NCBI GenBank assembly: GCA_030531025.1
Contig: JAUMTV010000005.1
Span: 3,327 to 67,326 of the forward strand
Direction of reading: 5' to 3'
DNA length: 64,000 bases
DNA from: Turicibacter sp.
Lineage (GTDB): Bacteria > Bacillota > Bacilli > MOL361 > Turicibacteraceae
Of this stretch, positions 52,155-62,286 are shown piece by piece. Numbering within the stretch: position 1 is the first letter of the stretch; every line of letters begins with the position of its first letter. The notes under the pieces are model-generated. The model saw nothing but the letters and a program-made list of their open reading frames with translations, was not told the origin of the DNA and ran no database searches. Made by a program: the position numbers and the translations under genes.

Positions 52155-52772
52155 TTACTCCTTAACTTCAATGAGGTAATTAAAATGATCACCTTCTCCA
52201 GTTTCAAAACTAATAAGATACTCGCCTTCTCCAGCATAACTATAATAATTAAAACAATTTTGTTCAGTATTCGATTTTAAATAAATTAACTGACAAACCA
52301 TCTCGTCATTAACGACTGGTTCATAAAGAATATGAGGACTATTCGCATAATCTCCTAAATTATATGCAATGGTTGCTTCTGCTAGACTCTGTGGCTTTAA
52401 GGCGATTTCATTATAAAAAATCGTTGGATGAACAGCAGGTAGTAAAAATTGAGACATAATAAATTCTTGCATAAAATAACGATAATTAAAATGAAGAACT
52501 AAGGCTTTCTTCGCTTTGTCATAACTATCCTCAATGACTTCATAACCTGTTAAAGTCACTTGCCATAGTATATCATTGTTATCACCAGCTAGAAAAATTA
52601 AAGGATCCCCTATCGTATAAACTTGGCTCGTTTCATAATCTTCTCGATTCATTTCATCTAATATTAATAATCGCTGATGATAATCTTTTGTTTTCTGAAC
52701 AAACGGTGTTGACTTTTTACTACAACCACACAAACATATTCCTAGCATAAAAACAACAACGAAACGTTTCAT
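52155..52772 (-). CDS. Hypothetical lipoprotein
   Basis: 205 residues. Signal peptide with a lipobox ending L-C-G-C (Cys17 likely lipidated; MKRFVVVFMLGICLCGC). The mature part is a beta-rich domain with FLAGDNNDILWQVTLTGYEVIEDSYDKAKK, reminiscent of DUF4352/DUF5067-type Ig-like domains of other Firmicute lipoproteins. Not assigned further. AAAAGGATGGG precedes the ATG. Confidence 0.65.
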   Translation of the reverse strand: MKRFVVVFMLGICLCGCSKKSTPFVQKTKDYHQRLLILDEMNREDYETSQVYTIGDPLIFLAGDNNDILWQVTLTGYEVIEDSYDKAKKALVLHFNYRYFMQEFIMSQFLLPAVHPTIFYNEIALKPQSLAEATIAYNLGDYANSPHILYEPVVNDEMVCQLIYLKSNTEQNCFNYYSYAGEGEYLISFETGEGDHFNYLIEVKE

Positions 52773-53304
52773 CTATCCCATCCTTTTTCTTTATCACTTA
52801 CTGTTTATAACCCCTTTTTACTCTTCCTAATTATATCGCTCATTTTTTAAAATTTAAACCAAGCTACACACTGACTTAGTAACCATATAGGACTCATTCA
52901 ATCATCATTGACTAAACAGTTTATTTTACATTAAGACTACCATCAAATTAACTCCTCTGACAATAAAAAAGATGTTCCTTTACTTCATTTTCTCACCTTT
53001 TTTAATATAATTCTCTATTCTCGCCAAATTTCTACAACCCATTCACAAAATAACAAAAAAATTCCTAATTCTTTAGCTTATTTTAATTCAAAATCTCTTG
53101 ACTAACTTTCACATCAATTGTTATTTTATACGATTTAGCTTTCTTCTATTTTAGCTACAAGACATCTATTTTAAACACATCAATTTAATATATTTTTAAG
53201 TCATGTATTCATATCAATAACGGTAAAATATAGATAAGCATCATTGAATCTCCTAGTCATAAAATCTATAATATGTTTAACGATTCAGAAATGGGGGATA
53301 TAAA
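52773..53304. other. AT-rich gene-free interval
   Basis: 532 bp, very AT-rich, with no gene on either strand and no strong hairpin. It must contain the promoters of the flanking divergent genes; I could not identify them with confidence. Confidence 0.5.
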
Positions 53305-53700
53305 ATGAATCGAACATTCACGAACATAAAAAAAGTTTTAATAGGGGGAGGATATTTTTTATTATGGGATTGGATGGTCTTAAATCTAGGATGGAGCCTC
53401 ACATTAGGGTGTGATCTTCCATTACATATCATGCCAGAAGATATCATTCCATGGATGACATCTATGTTTATCGTTACTCTTATTTATTTACTAACCATTC
53501 GTTCACAAAAATTTAATTTAACATTACTTCCTATTATCGCATTATGGGCTATTCAATATATCTATGCTTTAATCTTTCAATATCATCCTTATGATACTTT
53601 AATGGATGGAATAGGTTTTTTTGGTACTTTAGCGTGTTATTTACACATCTGTCTAAATACGAAAAAAGAACCTACTACTGAACCAAAAAAAATGGCCTAA
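53305..53700 (+). CDS. Hypothetical multi-pass membrane protein
   Basis: 131 residues with four predicted helices (about 10-30, 48-66, 73-93, 100-118) and a short charged tail. Not recognised. GGGGGATATA precedes the ATG. Its stop codon lies within the following terminator. Confidence 0.55.
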   Translation: MNRTFTNIKKVLIGGGYFLLWDWMVLNLGWSLTLGCDLPLHIMPEDIIPWMTSMFIVTLIYLLTIRSQKFNLTLLPIIALWAIQYIYALIFQYHPYDTLMDGIGFFGTLACYLHICLNTKKEPTTEPKKMA

Positions 53701-53715
53701 AGGGCCATTTTTTTT
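53686..53715. terminator. Bidirectional terminator
   Basis: AAAATGGCC / GGCCATTTT arms with A and T runs on both sides, between convergent genes. Confidence 0.85.
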
Positions 53716-53722
53716 AGTTTAT

Positions 53723-55114
53723 TTAATATGCTTCTTTCATTAATGCTTGTACCTTTTCATCTTTTACTGTCACACCACTTGCTTTTAATTCTTGAATTTT
53801 ATCTTTAAATTGTGGCAAATATCTTTCATGAGCAACGAGCATTTCATCTAATAAATCTTTAGCTACTTTCCCACCAATAATTTGTGGGTTTAATAAAAAC
53901 GCCTGTAATGCTAAACCATAATCTCCTGTTATGGCAGCTTTAATCGTACATTCTTCCATCGCTTTCATCACTTGAAGCCATCCTTTTTCTGCACTATCAA
54001 GTGGTCCCCAAGCAACTGCCATTGCACCTTTACCGGTAATATAGCTCGTCACTTCTACGACACTATCTGGAGCTAAATCTGGTAATGCTCCATTATTTTG
54101 TGTAGAAACAACCATTGAAATTCCTTTATCATTATAAATGGCATTAATACATTCACAAGCGGCATCACTATAATAGCTTCCTCCACGTTGAGTTAACTGC
54201 TCTGGTTTGTAATTTAAGTCTGGATTTTTATATAGTTCAAATAATTCGGCTTCGGTTTGTTTCACTTGCTCTCCTCTTGTTCCGATGCCGTGATATTCTT
54301 CTAATCCATGTTTTAGCATCTCATCTTGTAAGTAGTAGTATCGATGATACCCACATGGAATTAACTTCATTTGTTCAAGTTGTTCTTTTAAGAAATCAAC
54401 TTTAAAAATATTGGCAGGTGTTCCATCATCTTTTGTATACATCGCATCAATAATATCCATTGTCACATCTTTTCCAGATTGATCGGTTACCTTATGCCAG
54501 TGGAAGTGATTTAATCCAGCAAATTGATAAATTAAGTCTTCTTCTTTGACATCTAACATTTCAGGTTCTTTCATCATGGAATTGATAGGGACATTACATA
54601 GCCCGATACATTTTTTCCATCCTCCATGCTTAATAATAGCCTCTGTCACCATCCCACTTGGATTAGTGAAATTAATTAGCCATGCGTCTGGACATAACTG
54701 TTTCATATCTTCAACAATATCTAAAATGACAGGAATTGTTCGTAACGCTTTAAAGATGCCACCAGCCCCATTTGTTTCTTGTCCTAGCATCCCGTAAGAA
54801 AATGGAATACGTTCATCTTTAATTCGTGCATTTAATAAGCCCACACGAAACTGCGTTGTTACAAAATCAGCACCTTTTAATGCTTCTTTTCGATCAAGCG
54901 TTAAATGAACTTTCACATCATAAGGAGAAGCATCCCACATACGTTGTGCCATCTGTCCAACAATCGCTAACTTTTCTTTTCCTTCTTCAATATCCACTAA
55001 CCAAAACTCTCGAATTGGTAACTCTTCATAACGTTTAATAAATCCTTCCATTAATTCTGGCGTATAACTACTTCCTCCACCAATGGTAACAATTTTAATC
55101 CCCTCTTTTTTCAT
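53723..55114 (-). CDS. GH4 family 6-phospho-beta-glucosidase
   Basis: 463 residues. NAD-binding KIVTIGGGSSYTPELMEGF at the start, then NFTNPSGMVTEA, the metal-site IGLCNVPI with Cys, and AGLNHFHWHK with His: the GH4 signatures of the LicH/ChbF group. Hydrolyses 6-phospho-beta-glucosides through NAD- and Mn-dependent redox chemistry. No PTS genes are in the window, so phosphorylated substrate is made elsewhere. Start ATG at 55114 with AAAGGAGAG. It diverges from a RpiR-type regulator gene that is broken. Confidence 0.92.
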   Translation of the reverse strand: MKKEGIKIVTIGGGSSYTPELMEGFIKRYEELPIREFWLVDIEEGKEKLAIVGQMAQRMWDASPYDVKVHLTLDRKEALKGADFVTTQFRVGLLNARIKDERIPFSYGMLGQETNGAGGIFKALRTIPVILDIVEDMKQLCPDAWLINFTNPSGMVTEAIIKHGGWKKCIGLCNVPINSMMKEPEMLDVKEEDLIYQFAGLNHFHWHKVTDQSGKDVTMDIIDAMYTKDDGTPANIFKVDFLKEQLEQMKLIPCGYHRYYYLQDEMLKHGLEEYHGIGTRGEQVKQTEAELFELYKNPDLNYKPEQLTQRGGSYYSDAACECINAIYNDKGISMVVSTQNNGALPDLAPDSVVEVTSYITGKGAMAVAWGPLDSAEKGWLQVMKAMEECTIKAAITGDYGLALQAFLLNPQIIGGKVAKDLLDEMLVAHERYLPQFKDKIQELKASGVTVKDEKVQALMKEAY

Positions 55115-55199
55115 CAAGCATCTCTCCTTTAAAAATTGATTACACTGCTACTATAACCTAGCTTGAATGTAACTGAAAGGCCTTGATTGATTTTTAAAA

Positions 55200-55229
55200 T
55201 ACTGTTTCAAACTTTCTTTGAAATCGGTA
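55200..55229. promoter_or_regulatory. Palindromic operator candidate between GH4 and rpiR
   Basis: TTTCAAA-CTTTC-TTTGAAA (55205-55223), extended by TAC / GTA outside. It lies between the divergent genes, where a RpiR-type regulator would be expected to bind. Confidence 0.45.
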
Positions 55230-55287
55230 TTATTTTTTAAAACAATATTTCAGCTCATCTATGTTATAATTTTTTCAGGTGATAAAG

Positions 55288-56121
55288 ATGTTGATTGAAG
55301 AGAAAATAGAGAATATTTAATTATCAAATAACGAAGAACTCATTAAAGCCTATATTAAAACTTATCCTGATACACTTAAGACGTTAACAACAAGAGAACT
55401 GGCTAATTTAACTTATACCTCAGCTAGTACCCTTGTCAGATTTTCAAAAAAATTAGGCTTTAAAGGGTGGAATGAATTTAGAGATGCTTATTTAGAAGAA
55501 TACGACTATTTAACTAGTCATTTCACTAAAATTAATGCAAATATGCCTTTTACCTCTAACGATACAGTTGCTTCAATTACAAATAAAATTATTTCATTAA
55601 AACAAGAAACATTAAAAGATACAAAACAACTCATTAACCCTGAAGCTTTAAAACAAGCCACTCAGCTCATTATTAATAGTGACACAATTAAGCTGTTTGG
55701 TGCTAATAATATTATTTATGAAATTTCTGAATTTCAATTTAAACTGTCTCGGATTAATCGTGACGTCTTATTTACAGGGCTTCAAGGAGAACAGCAATAT
55801 TTTGCCACTCGATGTAAAGCAACTGATGTGGCCATCATTGTTTCTTATACAGATGAAACCTTATATCTTCTAAAAATTGTTCAGCAACTACGAGCACAAA
55901 ATATTCCGATTATCGCGATTACAAGCGTCGGCAATAACCGCTTATCCCATTTTGCAACGGTAACCTTACACGTGACGATACGTGAAAAAGCTTATGGTAA
56001 AATCGGAGCCTTCTCATCTTTAGAATCGATTCGTTGTATCCTTCATATTTTATATTCATGTGTTTTCGCTCAAGATTATCAAAAGAACTTTACTTACAAA
56101 AAAGCGTCGCTAAAAAATTAG
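55288..56121 (+). pseudogene. RpiR-family regulator with early nonsense codon
   Basis: The frame starts at an ATG at 55288 (TTTCAGGTGAT upstream) and meets TAA at codon 11 (55318), then stays open to 56121. After it come the HTH_6 domain (TLTTRELANLTYTSASTLVRFSKKLGFKGWNEFRDAY) and the SIS sugar-binding domain (DTIKLFGANNIIYEI; AIIVSYTDETLYLL). A CAA-to-TAA change would explain it. Without a nearby alternative start the HTH is lost, though the SIS half could be translated from an internal ATG at 55543. The GH4 gene is probably no longer under its control. Confidence 0.85.
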
Positions 56122-56259
56122 AAACCGCTCGAAAGCCTTCTAATCAAATCATTAAAGATGAAACATGATAAATCCTCAAGAAGGACTACACCCCTTTACC
56201 ATAAAAATAAATTAAACTCACTAAACTAAACGACTAAACTTCTAACGAAAGGAGACTTT

Positions 56260-56910
56260 ATGTTAAATCACCTTTTAAATGACCCAGAAATTTTAACTCG
56301 ATATCAAGCGATTGAAACCATGGAAGAAGATACTGGGGGATGGGCTTATCATAACCTTACCCATGTTAAGCATGTCACCCTTTTAACGGAACAGATCCTT
56401 CGTGCATTGAACCAAGACGAATCATTTATCGAGGAAGCAAAAATTGCTGCACTTTTACATGATATCGGTAGCCTAGAAGGCAAAGCGGGACACGCGAAAC
56501 GAAGCTACGACTATGCAAAACATTACTTTAAAACATATCCTTTTAACCTCAAATATGAAGATCAGATTCTTAAGGCAATCAAACATCATAGTGATGGATT
56601 TCAGACTGATGATTTAATGACTCTCGTTCTCATTTTAGCAGATAAATTAGACATAACAAAGCAACGCCTTGCTCCTGCTGGTTATGAAGTGGTAGGGTTA
56701 AATGAAATTCAATTTATTAAACAAATTCAAGTCGAGATCATAAACGAAACTCTACATGTTAACTTTATCGCACACCCTCAATTCAATCAAAAAGCCTTTG
56801 AAGACTTTTATTTCGCGAAAAAAGTCTTCAAGGCCATTAAATCCTTTTCTAAACAACTTAACCTCAACTATCAAATCAAACTCAACCATCAAAACTGGAA
56901 CATGACATAA
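56260..56910 (+). CDS. HD-domain phosphohydrolase
   Basis: 216 residues. HD-motif residues: YHNLTHVKHV, LLHDIGSLEGKAGHAKRSYDYA (the HD pair), KHHSDG and LADKLDITKQRL (final Asp). Such stand-alone HD proteins hydrolyse nucleotides or phosphate esters; the substrate is unknown. AAAGGAGACTTT precedes the ATG. Followed by a strong terminator. Confidence 0.88.
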   Translation: MLNHLLNDPEILTRYQAIETMEEDTGGWAYHNLTHVKHVTLLTEQILRALNQDESFIEEAKIAALLHDIGSLEGKAGHAKRSYDYAKHYFKTYPFNLKYEDQILKAIKHHSDGFQTDDLMTLVLILADKLDITKQRLAPAGYEVVGLNEIQFIKQIQVEIINETLHVNFIAHPQFNQKAFEDFYFAKKVFKAIKSFSKQLNLNYQIKLNHQNWNMT

Positions 56911-56935
56911 AAGGAGGCTAGACTAGCCTCCTTTT
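56909..56935. terminator. Bidirectional terminator
   Basis: AAAAGGAGGCTA / TAGCCTCCTTTT with a three-base loop, at the stop codon of the HD gene and convergent with the sigma-factor operon. Confidence 0.9.
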
Positions 56936-57069
56936 ATTAGATAACTTAATAAATATAATATCGCCATCTGTACTGAATAAAAAAACATAAAACAGATCCC
57001 TAGTTCTTTTTCTGCTGATGATACAAAAGCAAAATTGAAAGTGATAAGTTTTAAAGTCGTTTCACTCAC
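56923..57069 (-). CDS. Possible small membrane ORF after the anti-sigma gene
   Basis: 48 codons from a GTG, with hydrophobic stretches (LITFNFAFVSSA; ICFMFFYSVQMAILYLLSYLI). No good ribosome site, and the end runs into the terminator. It could be a third small gene of the operon or chance. Confidence 0.2.
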   Translation of the reverse strand: MSETTLKLITFNFAFVSSAEKELGICFMFFYSVQMAILYLLSYLIKGG

Positions 57070-57071
57070 AA

Positions 57072-57767
57072 TTACTGTCCATCAAATAAATTTCCTGGAT
57101 CCCGCTGATCATAAGAACCTGGCACAAAAACTTCTTCAGTAGATTGGGATTGTGATACTTCAATGACTGGAAGATCCATTCCCTCTTCCCAAATCACTAA
57201 CACATGGCCTTGTTCGTCTTTATAAATAACTTTATTAAATCCTTCAATATCAACACTTTGCTTTTCACCTATTCCGTAGTCTATAGATAACGGCCCTTTT
57301 AATAAAGGTCTTCCGGCTTGAAATGAGTAGACTCGCTGCTCACCTTCAAAGTCACCTCCACCAAATATCCATGTTAATGGAAGACCACTTTGATCTTTTA
57401 ACGTAAATTGTAATCGTCCATCTGTACGCATGGCTAAATCTTCGACAACGATTTGATTAGCTGCTAAAGTAATTGAATCAATAAATAGCTTTTGATAGCT
57501 CACCCATCCTATCCAAAAAGCAATAATAATTAAAGCACCTGTTATTAAACCTTTCGTTTTAATTCGCTTTAAGAACTTATTGAGTTGCTTAACTTCTTCC
57601 ACCTCTACTTTTTCTTCGGGTTCTGTCATTAATTGATAAACATCTTTACAATCCCCACAATCATCTAAATGTTCACTAACCACTTTTGTTGTTACTTCAT
57701 GAGTCAATCCTTCAATATAGATTGGTAGTAAATCTTGGACAATTTCACAATCAATTTTTTTAGTCAT
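57072..57767 (-). CDS. Anti-sigma factor (zinc-finger HC2 type)
   Basis: 231 residues. The N-terminal zinc-binding anti-sigma domain CEIVQDLLPIYIEG...VVSEHLDDCGDCKDV has the His-x3-Cys-x2-Cys triad. One transmembrane helix follows (about 72-90, GLITGALIIIAFWIGWVSYQ), then an extracellular domain of about 130 residues that would sense the signal. It overlaps the sigma gene by 8 bp, so translation is coupled. Expected to sequester the sigma factor at the membrane until released. Confidence 0.9.
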   Translation of the reverse strand: MTKKIDCEIVQDLLPIYIEGLTHEVTTKVVSEHLDDCGDCKDVYQLMTEPEEKVEVEEVKQLNKFLKRIKTKGLITGALIIIAFWIGWVSYQKLFIDSITLAANQIVVEDLAMRTDGRLQFTLKDQSGLPLTWIFGGGDFEGEQRVYSFQAGRPLLKGPLSIDYGIGEKQSVDIEGFNKVIYKDEQGHVLVIWEEGMDLPVIEVSQSQSTEEVFVPGSYDQRDPGNLFDGQ

Positions 57768-58251
57768 TAAGTCTTCCCTCCAATAACTGTTTTTTGGCTC
57801 GATAAAATGTCACCCGTGCCCATGTTTCACTTTTATTTAAAATATCACCGATTTGAGCAAAGCTTAAATCTCCACTTAACCGCAAATAAACAACTTCCTT
57901 ACTCATCGCATCTAGTAAATGAATTTGACGAAATAATTCAACCTTCTCAAACCGATGCCAAATTTCTTTATTCACATCTTGATAGCCAACTTCCAACTCT
58001 GATACATCATCTATTGAAAGAGTCTCTATCTTTCTTTGTTTCTTTAACTGCTTATACCATAAAAATTTAGCAATCTGACATAACCATACCGATAACTTAC
58101 AATCTCCCTTAAATTGATGAATCGTTTTAGACGCCTGATAAAACGTCTCCTGTGTTAGCTCCTCTGCTAAATCCTGATCTTGTGTTAATGAAATTAAATA
58201 GCCATAAACGATCTTCGAATTTTCAACATAAACAGCCTCTAAGTGCTTCAC
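57760..58251 (-). CDS. ECF-type RNA polymerase sigma factor
   Basis: 163 residues: region 2 (VYGYLISLTQDQDLAEELTQETFYQASKTIHQFKGDCKLSVWLCQIAKFLWY) and region 4 (AMSKEVVYLRLSGDLSFAQIGDILNKSETWARVTFYRAKKQL), the two-domain ECF plan. The start is a GTG with GGGAGGTGAT. A TGTAAC hexamer at 58388-58393 on the minus strand could be an ECF -35, but no good -10 lies at the right spacing. The stimulus is unknown. Confidence 0.93.
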   Translation of the reverse strand: MKHLEAVYVENSKIVYGYLISLTQDQDLAEELTQETFYQASKTIHQFKGDCKLSVWLCQIAKFLWYKQLKKQRKIETLSIDDVSELEVGYQDVNKEIWHRFEKVELFRQIHLLDAMSKEVVYLRLSGDLSFAQIGDILNKSETWARVTFYRAKKQLLEGRLND

Positions 58252-58433
58252 TCACATCACCTCCCTCTCCTTAACCATGAACCCTATCTTCTCACTAAGT
58301 TTTAACTTGTGGTGAGATAAACCTCCTTTCTTATTTTTAAGCCCATTTTCTCTCTCACATTAAGTAAGTGTCTATAAATGGCTATTTGTTACAAAAAAAG
58401 TAAAAATATAAACTTAATTATAATTTATCTCAT

Positions 58434-58467
58434 AAAAAAATGTGACTATTACTAGTCACATTTTTTT
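58434..58467 (-). terminator. Terminator after the DUF1002 gene
   Basis: A7-TGTGACT / AGTCACA-T7 hairpin. Confidence 0.88.
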
Positions 58468-58472
58468 ATTTT

Positions 58473-59717
58473 TTATTTTGATATAGTTTCATTGCTTGAA
58501 TCTTGAGACTCAACATCTGTTACATTTTCTTCTGTCTGATCATCTGCTTGCTCTTCATTTTGAATGGCTTCTTCTACATTTTCTTCATTAGGCTGTTCTT
58601 CAGACTGCTCTCCAATCGATGCTTCTTCACCTGATGCTGATTCATCTAAAATCGTCTCATCTTCTGGTGTAGTGACATTATCATTTGGACTTGTCGGTTC
58701 CTCTGTTTCTGGTAAATCTGTTTCAGGTGAGATATCTTCTGGTTGATCCACCTCATTTGCTCCTGTGAATAAACCTTTTACCCAATCGAATAAATTTCTA
58801 AAGAAATCACTAAACCAATTCCCTATTTTTTCTAAAATCCCAGAATCCTGTAACTTAATTCCCGCTTCTTTTAAGCTTTCAGAAATACTATTTCCGATAT
58901 TTTGCATTGTATCTTTAATATCATTATACTCAATATCTAAGTTATTCACTTCTTCCATTAAGTTTTGGACACGTGCTTGAGTTTCTTCACTTAATTCAAC
59001 GCCATAATTATTTGTTACATTAACAATAATTTGTCCAATTTGAGTTGAATTCGGAGAATCTTTAATCACTTGTTCTTTAATATCATTAATAATTCCAGAA
59101 GCGACGGTTGATGAATCTCCTTTATCATTAATCTCATTTCCTTCATCTTTTAAAATTTCATCTGCAATTTCTAATGTCGTATCAATTTCTTCTTGCGCCA
59201 CTGCTTTATTTTCTTCTGATAAGCTTTCTCCCATAATTTCCTCAGCACCTGCTAAAATTCCTGCTAACGCTGATTCTCCTGTTACCATAAATGGAGCAGA
59301 AACAATAACCTCACAATTTAAAATCCCTGATGTAATGAGTGCATTAGTAAACATTTCATTTGTCACTAAACTTACATTTTTAGAATTAACTTGAACGCCA
59401 CCTTGGTCGGTTAACTTTACATAAGCAGATGAATACCAACCACCTTTGTAGTTATCTAAAGCATCTGGTGCTAACCCTAATTGTTTAATTGCTGTTTCAT
59501 TATCAACATAAATCGCTTCCATATCATCTGAAACGCCGAAATATTCTCTTAATGCAGCCTCTTCGTTTTTAGTTAAGCTTGAACCAAATGATAAGATTTC
59601 TCCTTGGCGATATTCTCCACTAAATGACGTCTTAGCAAAGACTGTTGCTGGCATTCCTAACCCGACAACAATTACTAAAGCTAAGACAACTTTTTTAATC
59701 CAACTCGTTTTCAACAT
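58473..59717 (-). CDS. DUF1002 exported protein with long acidic tail
   Basis: 414 residues. Signal peptide (KKVVLALVIVVGLGMPATVFAKT), then a DUF1002 domain: RQGEILSFGSSLTKNEEAALREYFGV, YSSAYVKLTDQGGVQVNSKNVSLVTNEMFTNALITSGI and APFMVTGESALAGILAGAEEI. A helical region follows (210-300), then an amphipathic Phe/Trp segment (LEKIGNWFSDFFRNLFDWVKGLFTG) and about 95 disordered acidic residues. The family is surface-associated with unknown role. GGAGGAAATC precedes the ATG. Confidence 0.88.
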   Translation of the reverse strand: MLKTSWIKKVVLALVIVVGLGMPATVFAKTSFSGEYRQGEILSFGSSLTKNEEAALREYFGVSDDMEAIYVDNETAIKQLGLAPDALDNYKGGWYSSAYVKLTDQGGVQVNSKNVSLVTNEMFTNALITSGILNCEVIVSAPFMVTGESALAGILAGAEEIMGESLSEENKAVAQEEIDTTLEIADEILKDEGNEINDKGDSSTVASGIINDIKEQVIKDSPNSTQIGQIIVNVTNNYGVELSEETQARVQNLMEEVNNLDIEYNDIKDTMQNIGNSISESLKEAGIKLQDSGILEKIGNWFSDFFRNLFDWVKGLFTGANEVDQPEDISPETDLPETEEPTSPNDNVTTPEDETILDESASGEEASIGEQSEEQPNEENVEEAIQNEEQADDQTEENVTDVESQDSSNETISK

Positions 59718-60077
59718 ATTAGATTTCCTCCTACTTCTCCTATCTTTTATGAATCAGTCATATCTTTCTAATTCTTCCAAAGCTAATGGTATTTTACCAT
59801 GTTTTAATTCATCAGAACATATAAACTTAACATAACAGAACTTTCCGAATAATTCGTGAAAAAGAAGTATAAAAATAGCAAAAATTCAACCTGATTTAAA
59901 GAAGGTAAAATAAATTCATCTTTAAATGGTGAAAAATTATAATTTAAAGACAAGAACAATTTGAAACAGTCAGCAAAAATAAATCATCTTTATAGTATAA
60001 AAGCAATCTTTATCACATCAAATTTCCGGTGAAGTAAGGGTTATAAACTGAAAACTAAACATTTAAAAGGAGGCTAT
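59718..60077. other. Gene-free interval
   Basis: 360 bp, AT-rich, between divergent genes. No ORF or hairpin of note; it presumably holds the DUF1002 promoter. Confidence 0.5.
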
Positions 60078-60545
60078 ATGGTACCTATTATTTCTCGAAG
60101 AGAGAAGAAAGAATCTATTAATAAGGCCATTCATTACTTTCAACAACATTGGGCAACAGAAGATAGCTTGATGGTCTTATGATGATTGTATTCATTCAAA
60201 AACTCCATTCCCCCAATGGTATTTATTGATGGAAGAAGAAAACATCATTGGCTGTGCTGGTTTAATCACAAATGACTTTATCAGTCAGATGGATTTATAT
60301 CCTTGGATTTATGCCCGCTATATAGATGAAGACTATCGTGGTCATGCCTATGGTTCTTTATCACTTGAAAGAGCTAAAAACGATGCCGGTAAGTTTGGTT
60401 TTAATTCGGTCTACCTTTGTACCGACCACCTCAGTTACTACGAACAGTACGGATTTAACTATCTAGGCAAGGGATATCATCCATGGGCGAGAGTTCAAGA
60501 ATTTATCAATCAAACACATCAAATAACCAATCAAGTCAGACATGA
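60078..60545 (+). pseudogene. GNAT acetyltransferase with two frameshifts
   Basis: AAAAGGAGG precedes the ATG at 60078. The N-terminal 34 codons (MVPIISRREKKESINKAIHYF) end in two stops; one extra T near 60176-60179 restores VYDDCIHSKTPFPQWYLLMEEE. The core GCAGLITNDFIS and EDYRGHAYGSLSLERAK (acetyl-CoA loop) is intact. A missing G near 60487 changes the family ending HPWGESSRIY into an overrun that enters the neighbouring gene; in the restored frame the stop is at 60543-60545, just before a terminator. Two independent single-base lesions. Confidence 0.75.
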
Positions 60546-60550
60546 TCATC

Positions 60551-60578
60551 AAAAAATGGAGCAACTATGCTCCGTTTT
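60551..60578. terminator. Terminator between convergent genes
   Basis: AAAA-GGAGC / GCTCC-TTTT with one mismatch and a six-base loop; serves the GNAT gene and, in reverse, the ABC gene. Confidence 0.65.
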
Positions 60579-60582
60579 AATT

Positions 60583-62205
60583 TTAATCTTTTTGAAAAAG
60601 ACAAAGTCCTTCTTCTTTTTTCAACTCGTAGACGACATCTGCCTCTGTTAAAAAGTTATAGCGATGAGACACCGATAGAATGGTGATTCCTTTTTCAAGT
60701 TGTAACTGTTTAAAACAATCACGAATTTTATTTTCAAGAGCAATATCTAAATGAGAGGTAATTTCATCTAGTAAATATAAAGACCCCTCTTTTAACAGTC
60801 CTTGCGCAATAATCAAACGCTGTTTCTCTCCTTGTGATAACGATTGTCCATCTTCACCAATTAATGAATGAATACCTTCTGGTAACTTAGAAACAACCTC
60901 CCATAATCCAACAGCTTCTAATACTGATTGCATTTGCTCCTCACTTACATCTTCTTTCATCAAGCGTAAATTATCGGCAATACTTCCTGAGAATAGATAA
61001 TTAGTTTGCGATAAATAAACGATTTGCGACATAAATGAATCATAATTATATGCCATCGGCTGATGATCATTAATTAAAATTTCACCAGAGGTAGGTTCAT
61101 AAAATCCGACCATTAAATCAAGCAACGTTGATTTACCGATTCCACTTTCTCCAACTAACCCAACCCATTCTCCCTTCAAAAGTTGAAGTGAGAGATCCTT
61201 CAAAATAAGATTTTCTTGATAAGAAAATGTCACCCTATTAACTGAAACACGATTGACTTCTACAAGTGGTCGTGTCCCTTTAGAATGAACTAGCTGATCC
61301 TCTAACTCTAAATAAGTAAATAGTTGTTCATGTTCAGCCTCATGCTTAGTCAAACTAAACTTACTATACATCACTTGATGGAGTAAATGAAAATAGCGAC
61401 TTGAAATCGTAAAAATAACCATGAGTTGACCCATACTCATTTGTTTATTTAAAATCAAAAATAAACCGAGTGCTAAACAAAGCCCTTTAAATAAAGATGA
61501 AATAAACTGATTCATCCAAATCCCAGACATATTATCATAAAAGACAACTTTGTTCCAAAACTTTTCTACTTGATGATAACTCTTTTGAAGTTCGTTCGCC
61601 CAAACCGATTGTAAATGATTGAGCTTCACTGTTTTAATGCCTTTGAATGCTTCACCTATAATCTCACTACATCGAGCATTTGTCGTTATAATTTTCTTAA
61701 AAAAGTCACCCACTTTGTGACTCATCTGATCACTCGGTAGTTTCAATAGCGGGATATAAATAAGTAAAAGAATCGCATACGACCAATGAATGCTAGTTAG
61801 CCAGCCAAAATAAAGGAAACAGATGATGACATTGACTAAAACACTTGGAAACTCAGACATCCAAAACAGCAAATAAGAATAAAAATTTTTATTACAATAA
61901 GATAACAATTCATTTGAGTTATTCTCTTGATAAAAGGTTAGCGGCTGACTTAATAGCTTTTTAAAGATGGTCACCGACAACTGATTCCCCATGATTTTTG
62001 CACGCGAGTTAATCATGACCTTTTGGCAAAGTGTCAGTGTTGCGACAATAATCGGCACGATAATTAACAGCAAAATCCCAACTAAAATAGCCTCCATTTG
62101 CTGATTCGGTAAAAATAAATCGATCATTTGCTGCAAAATAATCGTTGGAATTAGTTCAAGTAGCTGTAGGATGATTCCAATTAAAATACCTAAATAAATA
62201 CGCTG
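60583..62205 (-). pseudogene. ABC exporter (TMD-NBD), 3' part, cut off from its start by IS1595
   Basis: 540 codons remain. The frame enters directly from the IS boundary as QRIYLGILIGIILQLLELIP, the first transmembrane helix of a type-IV ABC exporter. Six helices are followed by the nucleotide-binding domain: GLVGESGIGKSTLLDLM (Walker A), VYLSQTNYLFSGSI (Q loop), SLSQGEKQRLIIAQGLL (signature) and LYLLDEITSHLD (Walker B). Together with the 26 codons on the other side of the IS it makes about 566 residues, normal for a half-transporter. An in-frame TTG at 62136 gives a shorter ORF lacking most of helix 1. Probably a peptide or lipid exporter; non-functional unless reinitiated. Confidence 0.85.
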
Positions 62206-62286
62206 TGTTAGACAATCTTGTTGTTATCTTGAATAAAATGCCTCAAATATGATAAACTAATATTAAACCAATGTTCGAGGTGACTT

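Noticed and set aside
58388..58393. Autoregulatory ECF promoter (TGTAAC -35)
   Set aside because: No matching CGT-type -10 element at 16-17 bp; mentioned only in the sigma gene entry.
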